Of a DNA stretch of 64,000 nucleotides, positions 1-12,807 are shown one piece after another (positions within the stretch are counted from its first letter, which is position 1; each line of letters opens with the position of its first letter). Origin of the DNA: Planctomycetota bacterium. GTDB lineage: Bacteria; Planctomycetota; UBA1135. A program made the translations under genes and the position numbers. Under the pieces are notes generated by a model, which saw only the letters and a program-made list of their open reading frames with translations, had not been told where the DNA came from and did no database searches. The DNA is taken from NCBI GenBank assembly GCA_021776925.1, contig JAJFFB010000010.1:1-64000 (forward strand). The letters run 5' to 3'.

Positions 1-725
1 TGGATCGGAATGCGGCGTTGTCCGCGGGTGATGTAAACCACCACCAGAACGGTCACGGTCCACATGGCGCCGAGGGTGACCACCAACTGGTGCGGGTTTT
101 CCGCCACCGAAAGCGTTTGCTGCATCGCCGTCGGCATGGCCGAGATGATTCCGCACATGATGATGATCGAGACGCCGTTGCCGATGCCGTGCTCGGTGAT
201 CTGTTCGCCCAGCCACATGATGAACATGGTTCCGGCGGTCAGCGCCAGGACCACGGTCAGGCTGTAGAGGAAACTCGGCTCATCGGTCATCAGGCCGAAG
301 CGCTGGTTGTAGATCACTCCGTAGAGGATGAAAATCGACTGCAGCAGACAGATCGGGATCGTGGCCAGCCGCGTGTACTGGCTGATCTTGCGCTGGCCCG
401 CGGCGCCCTCTTTGGACAGAGCCTCTAGCTGAGGCACCACCTTCACCAGCAAGCTGAAGATGATCGACGCCGAAATGTAGGGCATCACGCCCAGTGAGAA
501 CAGCGCCGCGCTGCCGATACCGGCGCCGGTGAACGCGTTCATGATGCCGAACAGTCCGCCGAGACCGGAGCCAGCGATCTTGTCCGAGGCGGTCTTGATC
601 GCTTCCAGGTTGACCCCGGGAAGGGGAATCTGGAATCCGAGACGGTAGATGAAAAGCAGCAGGAAGGTCGACCCGATGCGCTTGCGCAGCTCGGGAATTC
701 GGAAGATGGACAGTACCTGCAGCAT
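1..725 (-). CDS. secY: Preprotein translocase subunit SecY (C-terminus truncated by window edge)
   Basis: Minus-strand reading from ATG at 725 gives MLQVLSIFRIPELRKRIGSTFLLLFIYRLGFQIPLPGVN..., a typical SecY N-terminus, directly downstream of rplO. Confidence 0.95.
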   Translation of the reverse strand, partial: MLQVLSIFRIPELRKRIGSTFLLLFIYRLGFQIPLPGVNLEAIKTASDKIAGSGLGGLFGIMNAFTGAGIGSAALFSLGVMPYISASIIFSLLVKVVPQLEALSKEGAAGQRKISQYTRLATIPICLLQSIFILYGVIYNQRFGLMTDEPSFLYSLTVVLALTAGTMFIMWLGEQITEHGIGNGVSIIIMCGIISAMPTAMQQTLSVAENPHQLVVTLGAMWTVTVLVVVYITRGQRRIPI

Positions 726-735
726 GGAGGTGGAA

Positions 736-1182
736 TCAGCTGATGACTTCTGCGGTGCCGCCGGCGGCCTCGATCTTGGCCCGGGCGCTGACGGAGAACT
801 TGTGCGCGCGGATGGTCAGCTTGCGGTCAAGCTCGCCCATGCCGAGTACCTTGAGCATGTTGCCGGTGCGGCGTGACAGGCCGGCGCCGAGAACGGCGTC
901 GAGGTCGACTTCGCTGCCCTCGTCAAACTGGGCCAGAGCGTCGAGGTTGACCAGGGTGTAGTGCTTCTTGAAGCGCGCGTTGGTGAAACCGCGCTTGGGA
1001 ATACGCCGGTAGAGCGGCATCTGGCCGCCCTCGAAACCAAGGCGCGGATGATCGCCGGAGCGCGAGCGCTGGCCCTTGTGGCCGCGGCCGGCGGTCTTGC
1101 CGGTGCCGGAACCCGTGCCACGACCCACGCGTTTGCGCGGACGGTGCTTGACTCCTTTGGCTGTGACGTCGTGAATCTGCAT
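736..1182 (-). CDS. rplO: 50S ribosomal protein L15
   Basis: [43 protein letters not shown]; start overlaps rpsE stop. Confidence 0.96.
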   Translation of the reverse strand: MQIHDVTAKGVKHRPRKRVGRGTGSGTGKTAGRGHKGQRSRSGDHPRLGFEGGQMPLYRRIPKRGFTNARFKKHYTLVNLDALAQFDEGSEVDLDAVLGAGLSRRTGNMLKVLGMGELDRKLTIRAHKFSVSARAKIEAAGGTAEVIS

Positions 1183-1694
1183 CAGACTTCCACCCCGCGG
1201 AGCTCGGAGATCTGCTCCTTGGTCCGCAGCTGGGCGAGGCCGTCGAGAGTGGCCTTCACCAGGTTGATTGGATTGGTCGAGCCAAAGGACTTGGAAAGCA
1301 CGTCCTTGACACCGGCCAGTTCGAGGACCGCACGCACGGTGCCGCCGGCGATGATGCCGGTGCCGGGCGCGGCCGGAATGAGGCGCACGTGCGAGGAGCA
1401 AAACCGCCCTTCGACCTCGTGCGGAATGGTGGTGGCGACACGCGGGACCCGGATCAGATGCTTGCGGCCGTCCTTGAACGCCTTTTGCATCGCCATCGGG
1501 ATTTCCTTGGCCTTGCCGAAACCAAAACCGACCACTCCATCTTGGTTGCCGACCACGGTCAGAGCCGAGAAGGCGAAGCGCCGGCCACCCTTGACCACCT
1601 TCGCCGACCGGTTCACCTTGACGCGCTCTTCTTTGAGCTCGCCGAGGGCGTCGGTCTCGTGCCGGTCGAGGTACTGGAATTTCTGCTTGGTCAT
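1182..1694 (-). CDS. rpsE: 30S ribosomal protein S5
   Basis: [36 protein letters not shown] motif. Confidence 0.97.
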   Translation of the reverse strand: MTKQKFQYLDRHETDALGELKEERVKVNRSAKVVKGGRRFAFSALTVVGNQDGVVGFGFGKAKEIPMAMQKAFKDGRKHLIRVPRVATTIPHEVEGRFCSSHVRLIPAAPGTGIIAGGTVRAVLELAGVKDVLSKSFGSTNPINLVKATLDGLAQLRTKEQISELRGVEV

Positions 1695-1715
1695 GCTGCT
1701 TCTCCGGGCCTGCGC

Positions 1716-2090
1716 CTAGAACTCAAGGCCCGCCTCACGAGCCGCTTCACCGAGCGCCTTGACCCGGCCGTGGTAGATGTAGTAGCCGCGATCGAATTTG
1801 ACCTGCTTGACGCCGGCTCCCTGAGCGCGCTCGGCGATGATTGCGCCCAGTGCCGTCGCCGAATCGACCTTGTTCTTGCCGCTGAGCTGCTCCTTGAGGT
1901 CGGCCTCGAGGGTGCTGGCCGAAGCCAGCGTGCGCCCTTGCTCGTCGTCGATCAGCTGCACCGAGATGTGGCGCGCGCTGCGGTAGACGCTCAGGCGCGG
2001 ACGGTCCGAGGCCGCACGCAGACGCCGGCGCACACCGAGCTTCTTGCGCGAGCGTTGTTTCCATTTCTTTTTCTGCTGGAGATGGTCCAT
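1716..2090 (-). CDS. rplR: 50S ribosomal protein L18
   Basis: [29 protein letters not shown]...[26 protein letters not shown]; start trimmed to MDHLQQ. Confidence 0.95.
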   Translation of the reverse strand: MDHLQQKKKWKQRSRKKLGVRRRLRAASDRPRLSVYRSARHISVQLIDDEQGRTLASASTLEADLKEQLSGKNKVDSATALGAIIAERAQGAGVKQVKFDRGYYIYHGRVKALGEAAREAGLEF

Positions 2091-2104
2091 GCTTCGCTGT
2101 TCCT

Positions 2105-2647
2105 CTAGCCGAGGGCCTTGCCAGCCTTGCGGCGGACGTTTTCGTCCTTGTAACGGATGCCCTTGCCCTTGTAGGGCTCGGGCGGCCGGATGCGCCGGAT
2201 GTTGGCAGCGGCCTGCCCGACCTGCTGCTTGTCCGCCCCGCGCACCACGATGGAGGTGTTCGAAGAACACTCAAAACTGACGCCTTCAGGCGGGGTGCAC
2301 TCGACCAGATGGCAGAAGCCGATCTGCATCTCGATGCCCTGGCCTTTGGGCTTGACGTTCCAGCCGGTGCCGACGATTTCGAGGGTCTTTTCGTAGCCCT
2401 CGACCACGCCGGTGACCATGTTCTGGAGGTGCGCCCGCACCAGGCCGTGCAGTGCGGCGGCCTTCTGCGCGCTGCCCGCACCGCTGCGGGTGATGACGAC
2501 CTGGTCACCCTCGACTTCGAGGACGACTTCGGGGAACAGCGGAAAGCTGAGTTCCCCCTTGGGCCCCTTGACCGAGACTTCGGTCGGGGTGTGTTTGACT
2601 TCGACCCCAGATGGAATCGAGACGGGTTGTTTACCGATGCGCGACAT
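2105..2647 (-). CDS. rplF: 50S ribosomal protein L6
   Basis: [17 protein letters not shown]...[19 protein letters not shown]. Confidence 0.97.
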   Translation of the reverse strand: MSRIGKQPVSIPSGVEVKHTPTEVSVKGPKGELSFPLFPEVVLEVEGDQVVITRSGAGSAQKAAALHGLVRAHLQNMVTGVVEGYEKTLEIVGTGWNVKPKGQGIEMQIGFCHLVECTPPEGVSFECSSNTSIVVRGADKQQVGQAAANIRRIRPPEPYKGKGIRYKDENVRRKAGKALG

Positions 2648-2663
2648 GGCTTGACCTCGGCGA

Positions 2664-3065
2664 TCAGAAAACTGTGCAGAGAACCTCGCCACCGACGCCG
2701 GATTCAGCGGCTTTACGCCCGCTCATGACGCCTTTGGATGTGGTGAGGATGGAAAGCCCCAGCCCGGAACGGACCCGCGGCGGGTGGGTGGAATCGGCGT
2801 AGACACGACGGCCGGGCTTGGAAATCCGCTGCAGCTCATGGATCGCGGGCTGTCCGTCGCGGTCGTACTTGAGGAACAGACGCAGGGTCGGGAAGCCGCG
2901 TTGGTCTTTGTCGTTTTCGATTTCGCCGAGATAGCCCTCGTCCTTCAATACCAGCGCGATGCTGGCCTTGATGCGGGATGCGGGCATGTCAACGAAGCGC
3001 TTGCGCACCTGGATGCCGTTGCGGATCCGGGTGAGCATGTCAGCGATGGGATCGGTCATGGTCAT
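2664..3065 (-). CDS. rpsH: 30S ribosomal protein S8
   Basis: MTMTDPIADMLTRIRNGIQVRKRFV...GLGLSILTTSKGVMSGRKA. Confidence 0.97.
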   Translation of the reverse strand: MTMTDPIADMLTRIRNGIQVRKRFVDMPASRIKASIALVLKDEGYLGEIENDKDQRGFPTLRLFLKYDRDGQPAIHELQRISKPGRRVYADSTHPPRVRSGLGLSILTTSKGVMSGRKAAESGVGGEVLCTVF

Positions 3066-3085
3066 GGCGATTCTCCTTTGCTGGC

Positions 3086-3391
3086 CTACCAGGAAGCCTT
3101 GCGGACACCGGGGAGCTCGCCCTTGTGGGCGAGGCGGCGGAAAACGAGGCGCGAGACCCCGAACTTGCGGTAGAAACCCTTGGGCCGCCCGGTCAACGAG
3201 CAACGGTTGTGCAGACGCACTTTGCTGGCGTCGCGCGGCATCTTGTGCAGACGCAGGTAGGCCGCCGCCTTGTCCTCGAGCGAGGCTTCAGGATCTTTGA
3301 TCACGGCGACCAGTTCGGCACGCCGCTCGGCGTGGCGTGTCACCAGTTCCTGGCGCTTCAATTCGCGGTGGATTGCGCTGGTTTTGGCCAT
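3086..3391 (-). CDS. rpsN: 30S ribosomal protein S14 (zinc-independent C- form)
   Basis: [14 protein letters not shown]...[43 protein letters not shown]. Confidence 0.96.
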   Translation of the reverse strand: MAKTSAIHRELKRQELVTRHAERRAELVAVIKDPEASLEDKAAAYLRLHKMPRDASKVRLHNRCSLTGRPKGFYRKFGVSRLVFRRLAHKGELPGVRKASW

Positions 3392-3392
3392 C

Positions 3393-3944
3393 TCAGTTCT
3401 CCTGATTGGGCTGACGGAAGGGCATGCCGAATCCGGCCAGCAGGGCACGGCCTTCGGCATCGGTCTGGGCGGAGGTCACGATGGTGATGTTCATGCCCTG
3501 GGTGAATTCAACCCGGTCGAGATCGATCTCGGGAAACAGCGACTGCTCGGTCAGGCCGAGGCTGAAGTTGCCGTGTCCGTCAAACTTGTCGCGCAGGCCG
3601 CGGAAGTCGCGGATCCGCGGCAGCACCACAGCGATGAGGCGGTCGAGGAACTCGAACATGCGCACCCCGCGCAGGGTGGTCATGCAGCCGATCGGCATGC
3701 CTTCGCGCAGGCGGAAACCGGCGATCGATTGCTTGGCCTTGGTCACCACGGCCTTCTGGCCGGTGACCACGGTCAGGTCCTTGGCCGCTGATTCGACGTG
3801 CGACTTGTTCTCGACCGCGGATCCCACGCCCATCGACACGATGATCTTGCGGACCGTCGGCACCTGGTGCGGGTTGCGGTAGCTGAATTTCTCTTTCAGC
3901 TCCGGCGTGATCTCTGTTTTGTACTTCTCGATTAGGCGTGCCAT
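3393..3944 (-). CDS. rplE: 50S ribosomal protein L5
   Basis: [20 protein letters not shown]...[25 protein letters not shown]. Confidence 0.97.
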   Translation of the reverse strand: MARLIEKYKTEITPELKEKFSYRNPHQVPTVRKIIVSMGVGSAVENKSHVESAAKDLTVVTGQKAVVTKAKQSIAGFRLREGMPIGCMTTLRGVRMFEFLDRLIAVVLPRIRDFRGLRDKFDGHGNFSLGLTEQSLFPEIDLDRVEFTQGMNITIVTSAQTDAEGRALLAGFGMPFRQPNQEN

Positions 3945-4005
3945 CTGACAGCTCCGTTCGCTCAGCTTTCCGTTCTGCTATGGGTGATTGGGTGCAGCCG
4001 GAGTT

Positions 4006-4314
4006 CTAGTCGAACTTGGTTCCGCATGGAATGCCGACGCGAACCCTGCGGCCCCCGTCTTCGACCATGCGCGTGCGGACCCCCTTGCTGGCCTTTTCGC
4101 TCCACAGCAGGACGTTGGAAACGTCCAGCGGGAACTCACGGTCAACGGTGCCACCCTGCGGGTTGGCTTGGGTTTTGGGCAGGTTCTTGATGCGGACGTT
4201 GACGCCCTCGACCAGAACCCTGCCTTCTTCTTCGAACAGGCGCAGCACCTTGCCGCGCTTGCCCTGGTGGTTGCCTGAGATCACAACCACTTCATCTCCG
4301 TTCTTGAGGTGCAT
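4006..4314 (-). CDS. rplX: 50S ribosomal protein L24
   Basis: [27 protein letters not shown]; start inferred at 4314. Confidence 0.95.
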   Translation of the reverse strand: MHLKNGDEVVVISGNHQGKRGKVLRLFEEEGRVLVEGVNVRIKNLPKTQANPQGGTVDREFPLDVSNVLLWSEKASKGVRTRMVEDGGRRVRVGIPCGTKFD

Positions 4315-4682
4315 CACACCACCTCCTGTGCAAGCGAGACGATTTTCATGAACTTGCGGTCGCGCAGTTCGCGCGCCACGGCACCAAAGATGCGCGTGCC
4401 GCGCGGATTGCCCTCGCCGTCGAGAATCACCACCGCGTTGCCGTCGAAGCGCACGTAGGAGCCATCTTTGCGCCGGGTGCGGTGGCGGGTGCGGACGACT
4501 ACGCCGCGCACCACGGTCCCCTGCTTCAGGTCGCTGCCCGGAATTGCTTTCTTGACCGAGGCCACGATCAGGTCGCCGAGCCCAGCAAAATGACGCTTGG
4601 ACCCGCCCAGCACCTTGATGCACATGACCTCCTTGGCGCCGCTGTTGTCGGCGACGTCGAGCCGTGTTTGCATCTGGATCAT
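4314..4682 (-). CDS. rplN: 50S ribosomal protein L14
   Basis: [30 protein letters not shown]. Confidence 0.97.
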   Translation of the reverse strand: MIQMQTRLDVADNSGAKEVMCIKVLGGSKRHFAGLGDLIVASVKKAIPGSDLKQGTVVRGVVVRTRHRTRRKDGSYVRFDGNAVVILDGEGNPRGTRIFGAVARELRDRKFMKIVSLAQEVV

Positions 4683-4724
4683 TTTCTTTCTCCTGGTATT
4701 CCTGGTGTTGGTCGGCTGCCTGGA

Positions 4725-5033
4725 TCAGGCGACGGACGCCGCCTCGATGATGCGCACCAGCCGCCAGCGCTTGAGCTTGCTCAGCGGACGGGTGCCCATG
4801 ATCTCGACCTTGTCCCCGATCTTGGCCTGATTGCCTTCGTCGTGGACGTGGTATTTCTTCCGCTTGCGGATGATCTTGTGGTAAAGCGTATGGCGCGTGG
4901 TGCGCTCCACCTGGACGACGACGGTCTTGTCAGAGCCGTCGGTCACCACAACCCCCTGCAGGGACTTGCGGGTTCCCCGCTCGGCGGCGCCGCTGCTGGC
5001 GGCCGCTTCTGTCTGCTCGCTGTTCTCGCTCAT
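4725..5033 (-). CDS. rpsQ: 30S ribosomal protein S17
   Basis: RKSLQGVVVTDGSDKTVVVQVERTTRHTLYHKIIRKRKKYHVHDE. Confidence 0.95.
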   Translation of the reverse strand: MSENSEQTEAAASSGAAERGTRKSLQGVVVTDGSDKTVVVQVERTTRHTLYHKIIRKRKKYHVHDEGNQAKIGDKVEIMGTRPLSKLKRWRLVRIIEAASVA

Positions 5034-5077
5034 CTTTTTGGGTGCTCGGAATGTCCTGTGCGGGGCAATCGGGTGGT

Positions 5078-5290
5078 TCAGCGCGACTCCTGGCCGCGAA
5101 TTCCGATGTTGCGCTCCTGAAGGATGGTTTTCATCCTGGCGACGTCGCGGCGGATCACTTTGATCCGGGCAGGGTTGGCGTTGCCCTCGGTGAGAGAGCG
5201 GAAGCGCATCTCGAAGTACTCCTTCTCCAGCTGTTCGACGTCGAACTCGATTTCGCTGTCTTCTTTGCCTCGGATCTCGGCGGATTTCAT
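5078..5290 (-). CDS. rpmC: 50S ribosomal protein L29
   Basis: Position between rplP and rpsQ; EYFEMRFRSLTEGNANPARIKVIRRDVARMKTILQER. Confidence 0.92.
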   Translation of the reverse strand: MKSAEIRGKEDSEIEFDVEQLEKEYFEMRFRSLTEGNANPARIKVIRRDVARMKTILQERNIGIRGQESR

Positions 5291-5322
5291 CGCTTGACTC
5301 TCGATTGTCAGAGACCGGGGTC

Positions 5323-5829
5323 TCAGATGGGTTTGCGGGTGATCATGCGGCAGCGCACGGGCATCTTGTGCGCCACCCGGTTGAGGGCCTGGCGGGCGGT
5401 CGTCTCGTCGATGTTGCCGAGTTCGTAGAGCACGGTACCGGGCTTGACCACGGCGACCCAGCGGTCGACGTCGCCCTTGCCGTTGCCCATGCGCACTTCC
5501 AGAGGCTTGGCGGTGACCGGCTTGTGTGGGAAGATCCGGATCCAGATCTTGCCCTCACCAGAGGCGCGGCTGGCGGCGACCCGGCCGGCTTCGATGGTGC
5601 GCGCGTTGAGCCAGCACCATTCCAGCGCCTGCAGACCGTAATCGCCGAAGGAGACGCGGTTGCCACGCGTCGCCATGGCAGTGGCGGGCACCTTCTTGAC
5701 CGACTTGAAGCCGGCGCGGTGCTGGAGGCGCGCGGCCGGACCCTTGCCCTGGGCCAGACCGGAACGGTTGGTTCCTTTGATCTTGCCGCGCTGGGTCTTG
5801 CGGTACTTGGTTCGCTTGGGCATCAACAT
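5323..5829 (-). CDS. rplP: 50S ribosomal protein L16
   Basis: [29 protein letters not shown] upstream of ATG at 5829. Confidence 0.96.
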   Translation of the reverse strand: MLMPKRTKYRKTQRGKIKGTNRSGLAQGKGPAARLQHRAGFKSVKKVPATAMATRGNRVSFGDYGLQALEWCWLNARTIEAGRVAASRASGEGKIWIRIFPHKPVTAKPLEVRMGNGKGDVDRWVAVVKPGTVLYELGNIDETTARQALNRVAHKMPVRCRMITRKPI

Positions 5830-5853
5830 GATGTTTCTCCTTGTTGTGCGCTC

Positions 5854-6486
5854 CTAGAGCCGCATCCCCTCGCCACAGTAGATCCACACCTTGACGCCGA
5901 GGACGCCGTAAGTGGTGTGGGCTTCGGAAAAGCCGTAGTCACAGCGCGCGTCGAGGGTCTGCAAGGGAATCCGGCCGGTGTGCTGCTTGATCGTGCGGCT
6001 CATTTCCTTGCCGTCGATGCGCCCGCTGACCTGGATCTTCACACCCTTGGCGCCGGCGTTCATGGTGTTTTCCATGATGCGTTTGATCTGGTGCCGCGGG
6101 GACACACGGCGCTCGATCGCGCCGGCGAGGTTTTCGGCGACGGTGACCGCGTCGAGATCCCAGTGGCCGACTTCCTGGATGTCGAGCTTGATCTCCATGC
6201 CGACCATGCGCTCAAGGTCGGAGACCAGCGCATCGCGGGTGGCGTAGCCGCGCCCGATGACCTCGCCCTTGCGGGTCGCTGTAATGGTGATGCTCATGCG
6301 TTCACCGCGCTGTTGGATGTCGATCCGGGAGATCACTCCCTTGCGGAAGCGGTCCTTGATGGTCTTGCGCACCAGGAAGTCCTGCTTCAGCTTGACCCCG
6401 TAGTCGCGGCCGCGGGCGTACCAGCGTGAGCGCCACGGCTCGGTGATGCCGACACGAAAGCCGATCGGATGGATTTTCTGTCCCAT
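5854..6486 (-). CDS. rpsC: 30S ribosomal protein S3
   Basis: MGQKIHPIGFRVGITEPWRSRWYA. Confidence 0.97.
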   Translation of the reverse strand: MGQKIHPIGFRVGITEPWRSRWYARGRDYGVKLKQDFLVRKTIKDRFRKGVISRIDIQQRGERMSITITATRKGEVIGRGYATRDALVSDLERMVGMEIKLDIQEVGHWDLDAVTVAENLAGAIERRVSPRHQIKRIMENTMNAGAKGVKIQVSGRIDGKEMSRTIKQHTGRIPLQTLDARCDYGFSEAHTTYGVLGVKVWIYCGEGMRL

Positions 6487-6487
6487 T

Positions 6488-6838
6488 TCAGCCGAGCTCC
6501 TTTTCAGTGACGGCGATGCGAAGGTGTGCGGTGCGGCAACGGATGGGCATGGCCCGTCCCATGGCGCCGGGGCGGAAGCGCGGGCGGCCGTGGACGAGAG
6601 GGCCCTCGTCAACGCGGGCATCGCTCACCACCAGGTTGTTGACATCGACCGCGTCGTTCTGCGCGGCGTTGGCAATGGCGCTCTCCAGCACTTTATTGAG
6701 GAGAGAGGCCCCACGCGTCTGGTTGACACGCAGGATGTCGAGCGCGCGATTCACTCCCAAGCCGCGAATCAGGTTCGCTGCGGGGCGGGCCTTAGTGGCC
6801 GAAATGTGCGCGTATCGGTGCGAGGCACGGAATTCCAT
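6488..6838 (-). CDS. rplV: 50S ribosomal protein L22
   Basis: MEFRASHRYAHISATKARPAANLIRGLGVNRALDIL. Confidence 0.95.
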   Translation of the reverse strand: MEFRASHRYAHISATKARPAANLIRGLGVNRALDILRVNQTRGASLLNKVLESAIANAAQNDAVDVNNLVVSDARVDEGPLVHGRPRFRPGAMGRAMPIRCRTAHLRIAVTEKELG

Positions 6839-6899
6839 GGTCTGCTCCTGGCTACCTATCTAGGCAAATGTGTGCGAAGGGTCTTGAAGACACAGGGGC

Positions 6900-7163
6900 C
6901 TACTTCTTCTTGTCGTGGCCACGGAAGGTCCGGGTCGGCGAAAACTCGCCGAGACGGTGGCCGACCATGTCCTCGGTGATGAACACCTTGAGGAATTGAC
7001 GACCGTTGTGGACCATGAAGGTCATGCCGACGTACTGCGGCGAAATCTGACTGGCGCGCGCCCACGTCTTGATCGGCATGCGATCACCGGTGGCTTCGGC
7101 CTTGTCGACCTTGCGCTGCAGGCGCGGATCGATCCAGGGACCCTTCTTGAGACTGCGACCCAT
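6900..7163 (-). CDS. rpsS: 30S ribosomal protein S19
   Basis: [19 protein letters not shown]...[53 protein letters not shown]. Confidence 0.97.
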   Translation of the reverse strand: MGRSLKKGPWIDPRLQRKVDKAEATGDRMPIKTWARASQISPQYVGMTFMVHNGRQFLKVFITEDMVGHRLGEFSPTRTFRGHDKKK

Positions 7164-7208
7164 TGCTGGTAATTGCTAAGTGTTGTTGCGGGGTGCGGAG
7201 GGTTTGGC

Positions 7209-8039
7209 CTAGCGCGAGGCCTTCTTGCGCCGGACGATGAACTTGTTCGAGGGCTTGCGCCTGTTGCGCGTTTTCTGGCCCTTGGCGGGCTTGCCCCACG
7301 GCGAAACAGGGTGCTTGCCCATGGTGCGGCCTTCGCCGCCGCCGTGCGGGTGGGCCGCCGGGTACATGGCCACGCCGCGCACGTGCGGCCGGCGGCCGAG
7401 GTGACGGCTGCGCCCGGCCTTGCCGAGCTTGACGTTCTGGTGGTCGGAGTTACCGACCTCGCCAATGGTGGCGCGGCAGGTGACGTGGATGCGACGCAGT
7501 TCACCGCTGGGCAGGACGATCAGGGCGTAGGCACCTTCGCGCGCGGCAAGACGCGCCGAGGCACCGGCCGAGCGCGCCATCTTGGCGCCCTGGCCAGGGC
7601 GCAGCTCGATGTTGTGCAGGGTCATGCCGAGCGGAATGTTCTCGAGCTTCATCGAGCAGCCAACCTTCGGCTCGGAATCGGGCCCGGCGGTGACCACGTC
7701 GCCCTGCTTGAGTCCCTTCGGCCACAGGATATAGCGCTTTTCGCCATCCGCGTAGTGCAGCAACGCGATGTAGGCGGTGCGGTTGGGGTCGTACTCGATG
7801 TGAGCGACCTTGGCCGGCACGCTTTCCTTTTCGCGCTTGAAATCGATGATGCGGTAACGGCGCTTGGCGCCGCCGCCACGGTGCCACGCGGTGACGCGGC
7901 CGTGGTTGTTGCGCCCGCCGGTTTTCTTCAGCGGGGCCAGCAGGCTCTTCTCCGGGGTCTGCCGGGTGAGCTCGGCGCGGTCCAGCACCGAACCGCCGCG
8001 GCGGCCAGGCGAGGTCGGCTTGTAGAACTTGATGCCCAT
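7209..8039 (-). CDS. rplB: 50S ribosomal protein L2
   Basis: [20 protein letters not shown]...[22 protein letters not shown]. Confidence 0.98.
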   Translation of the reverse strand: MGIKFYKPTSPGRRGGSVLDRAELTRQTPEKSLLAPLKKTGGRNNHGRVTAWHRGGGAKRRYRIIDFKREKESVPAKVAHIEYDPNRTAYIALLHYADGEKRYILWPKGLKQGDVVTAGPDSEPKVGCSMKLENIPLGMTLHNIELRPGQGAKMARSAGASARLAAREGAYALIVLPSGELRRIHVTCRATIGEVGNSDHQNVKLGKAGRSRHLGRRPHVRGVAMYPAAHPHGGGEGRTMGKHPVSPWGKPAKGQKTRNRRKPSNKFIVRRKKASR

Positions 8040-8062
8040 GGTCTTTTCTCCTTGTGGCGGGA

Positions 8063-8353
8063 CTACAGGAGATCGATGCGGTCACCGTCTTGCAGCTGCA
8101 CGACGGCGATCTTGCGGGAGGAAGTGCGGTACCAGTTGGCACCACGACGGCGGAGTTTTCCGGGGCGCACCATGGTGTTGACCTTGGTGACCTTGACGTC
8201 GAAGACCGATTCGACCGCGCCCTTGATCTCGACCTTGTTGGCACCGCCGGCCACTTCGAAGCGGTAGGCGTTGAGGCGCTCCAGTTCGTCGGTGGTCTTT
8301 TCGGTCAGGATCGGCTTGATCAGGATCTGGTAGTTGTCGCTTGCCTGTGTCAT
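8063..8353 (-). CDS. rplW: 50S ribosomal protein L23
   Basis: [34 protein letters not shown]; start trimmed to 8353. Confidence 0.94.
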   Translation of the reverse strand: MTQASDNYQILIKPILTEKTTDELERLNAYRFEVAGGANKVEIKGAVESVFDVKVTKVNTMVRPGKLRRRGANWYRTSSRKIAVVQLQDGDRIDLL

Positions 8354-8370
8354 CGTCGTGCTCCAGAGGC

Positions 8371-9006
8371 TCAGCTGCGGCCGACGCCGCAGCGGTCGGT
8401 CAGGACTTCGAGGGCGCCGCTTTGGGCCAGCACCCACTTGTGCGCCAGCAGGTCGTAGGCATTGGCGTCGGTGGCGACGCGCACCCGCACCTGGGGGAAA
8501 TTGCGGAAGGACAGGTAGGCCGGCTGGTTGGCCTCGGCAAGGAGTACCAGCACGGAGCCTTGCGGAGCGCAGTCGGCCAGCACCTTGCGCGCCGCCTTGG
8601 CCGAGGGCGCGTCCATCGCCAGGCCGCTCAGTTCCTGCACTTCGCCGTCCTGGAGTTTGCCCTGCAACGCGCTGCGCAGAGCCACCAGCCGCTGCTTGCG
8701 CGGCAGATGGTAGTTCCAGCGCCGCGTATTGCGCGGGCCGAAGACGGTGGCGCCGCCCTTCCACAAGGGGCTGCGGCGGTCGCCGGCGCGGGCACGCCCG
8801 GTCTTCTTCTGCTTCCAGGGCTTTTTCTTGTGGCCGGCGAGTTCGCTGCGCACCTTGGTGTGCGCGTCGCCCTGGCGTCGGTTGGCCTGGTATTGGACCA
8901 CCGCTTCCTTGAGGGTGCGGTAGAGGATCTGGTCGCCGAGGTCAGCGTTGAATTCCTTCTCGCCGGTGGCGCCGCTGGCGACTTCATAGGTGGTCAGCTT
9001 GGCCAT
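8371..9006 (-). CDS. rplD: 50S ribosomal protein L4
   Basis: KVRSELAGHKKKPWKQKKTGRARAGDRRSPLWKGGATVFGP. Confidence 0.97.
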   Translation of the reverse strand: MAKLTTYEVASGATGEKEFNADLGDQILYRTLKEAVVQYQANRRQGDAHTKVRSELAGHKKKPWKQKKTGRARAGDRRSPLWKGGATVFGPRNTRRWNYHLPRKQRLVALRSALQGKLQDGEVQELSGLAMDAPSAKAARKVLADCAPQGSVLVLLAEANQPAYLSFRNFPQVRVRVATDANAYDLLAHKWVLAQSGALEVLTDRCGVGRS

Positions 9007-9008
9007 GG

Positions 9009-9674
9009 TTACTTAGCCTCCGGTTGCTCCGCCTTGGCGGCGGGGGCGGTCTTCGCGCTCTGGATCTTGATCAGGCCGTTGGGCGCCCCGGGGACACCGC
9101 CACGCACCAGGATCAGGCCGCGCTCCTCATCGACCCCTTCGACGGTCAGGTTCTTGACCGTGACCTGGGAGTCGCCGAAGTGGCGCGGCATGCCCACGCC
9201 CTTGAACACCCGCGAGGGCGAGGCGCACTGGCCGATCGAGCCAGGCTGGCGGATGTTGCGGCACCCGTGAGAAGCGACTCCGGCGGCAAAGCCGTGAGCC
9301 TTGATGGTGCCGGCGAAACCGCGACCTTTGGAGCGCCCGATGACGTCGACGACGTCGCCGATCTCGAACACCGTGGCGGTCATCTCCTGACCGACCTCGT
9401 AGCCGTCGGTGGCTTCGATGCGAAACTCACGCAGCACCCGATAGGGCTTGACGCCGGCCTTTTCGGCAGCGACCCGCTGGGGCTTGTTGACGTGCTTGTC
9501 GCGCGCCGGCACGAAACCGAGCTGGATCGCGCGGTAGCCGTCGCGTTTTTGGTCGCGCACACCGGTGATGGTGCACGGGCCAGCTTCCAGCACGGTCACC
9601 GGAACCACGGCGCCGTCTTCGCGGAAGATCTGCGACATGCCCTTTTTGCGGGCAAGGATGAATTTGTTGGTCAT
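9009..9674 (-). CDS. rplC: 50S ribosomal protein L3
   Basis: MTNKFILARKKGMSQIFREDGAVVPVTVLEAGPC. Confidence 0.97.
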   Translation of the reverse strand: MTNKFILARKKGMSQIFREDGAVVPVTVLEAGPCTITGVRDQKRDGYRAIQLGFVPARDKHVNKPQRVAAEKAGVKPYRVLREFRIEATDGYEVGQEMTATVFEIGDVVDVIGRSKGRGFAGTIKAHGFAAGVASHGCRNIRQPGSIGQCASPSRVFKGVGMPRHFGDSQVTVKNLTVEGVDEERGLILVRGGVPGAPNGLIKIQSAKTAPAAKAEQPEAK

Positions 9675-9750
9675 CTTGATGTCCCCGGTATCCAGCCGAG
9701 AAATTCGCAGCGGACCCAGCAAGGGTCATGCGGGATTTGAAGGCAGAAGT

Positions 9751-10056
<306 letters not shown>

Positions 10057-10160
10057 GAGGGTACGCAACGCGAGCCCCGCCTCCTCTATCCGCCGCGCCG
10101 AAGGCTGTTTGGCGCGGTTAGGTCCAGATTCCGCAGGGCTGTCCCGAATTCGGGCCAAGT

Positions 10161-10184
10161 ATTCTAGATGGCAGGCTCACAGCG

Positions 10185-10188
<4 letters not shown>
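10161..10188 (-). promoter_or_regulatory. Putative sigma70-type promoter for the S10 operon: TTGACG-N16-TAGAAT
   Basis: Reverse complement of attcta(10161-10166)...cgtcaa(10183-10188); about 100 nt upstream of rpsJ. Confidence 0.6.
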
Positions 10189-12266
<2,078 letters not shown>

Positions 12267-12335
12267 CCGGGGATTCTACGCAAGCCGGTGCACGCTTCGG
12301 CGCCATTCCGCGGCCAGCCGCCCGCCGGCGCAGCC

Positions 12336-12788
12336 CTACGAGGCGAGCAGGGCGGCGTTCAGGCGCAGGTATTCTTCGGCCCAGCGGTATTCGTGCAGCA
12401 GGGTGTCATCGCGCTGGCCGAGCAGCGCACACGCGGCGTGCAAAGCCTCGATGCTGGCCAGGCCGGCGGCCGGATCCTGGAACAGGTTGGAGCGCCGCGG
12501 ATAGGCGCTGGTCAGACCCGCTGGCAGGGCACGGCGGTGCAGGCGGCCGTGGACCGAACGCAGCACCCGCGGCAGATCCCGCCAAGAGGAGTCGACCAAC
12601 AGCAGCGGCCGGCCGGCGTCGGCCTGGCTCAGCGGCTCGCCCTCGGGGTGCAGCAGAGTGACCTCTCCTACCTCGACGATGTCGCCGATGGCGCAGTGGA
12701 TCCAGCGCAACTGCAGATCACTACGCTGGCGCAGCGGTGTCAGCGAACACTTGCGCGGCGACTCCTTGTTGAGTCGCAGCAGGACCAA
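12336..12788 (-). CDS. Tsr3/DTW (TDD) superfamily protein, putative rRNA/tRNA aminocarboxypropyltransferase-like; start codon uncertain (TTG 12788 proposed)
   Basis: LVLLRLNKESPRKCSLTPLR...LLHPEGEPLSQADAGRPLLLVDSSWRDLPRVLR...RRALPAGLTSAYPRRSNLFQDPAAGLASIEALHAACALLG...LLHEYRWAEEYLRLNAALL resembles Tsr3/DUF367 signatures (DCSW, LP.L.A.NP, S..EAL, L...FKWG..FL.LN). Confidence 0.65.
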   Translation of the reverse strand: MVLLRLNKESPRKCSLTPLRQRSDLQLRWIHCAIGDIVEVGEVTLLHPEGEPLSQADAGRPLLLVDSSWRDLPRVLRSVHGRLHRRALPAGLTSAYPRRSNLFQDPAAGLASIEALHAACALLGQRDDTLLHEYRWAEEYLRLNAALLAS

Positions 12789-12807
12789 TTCGATCCGCGT
12801 GGTGGGC

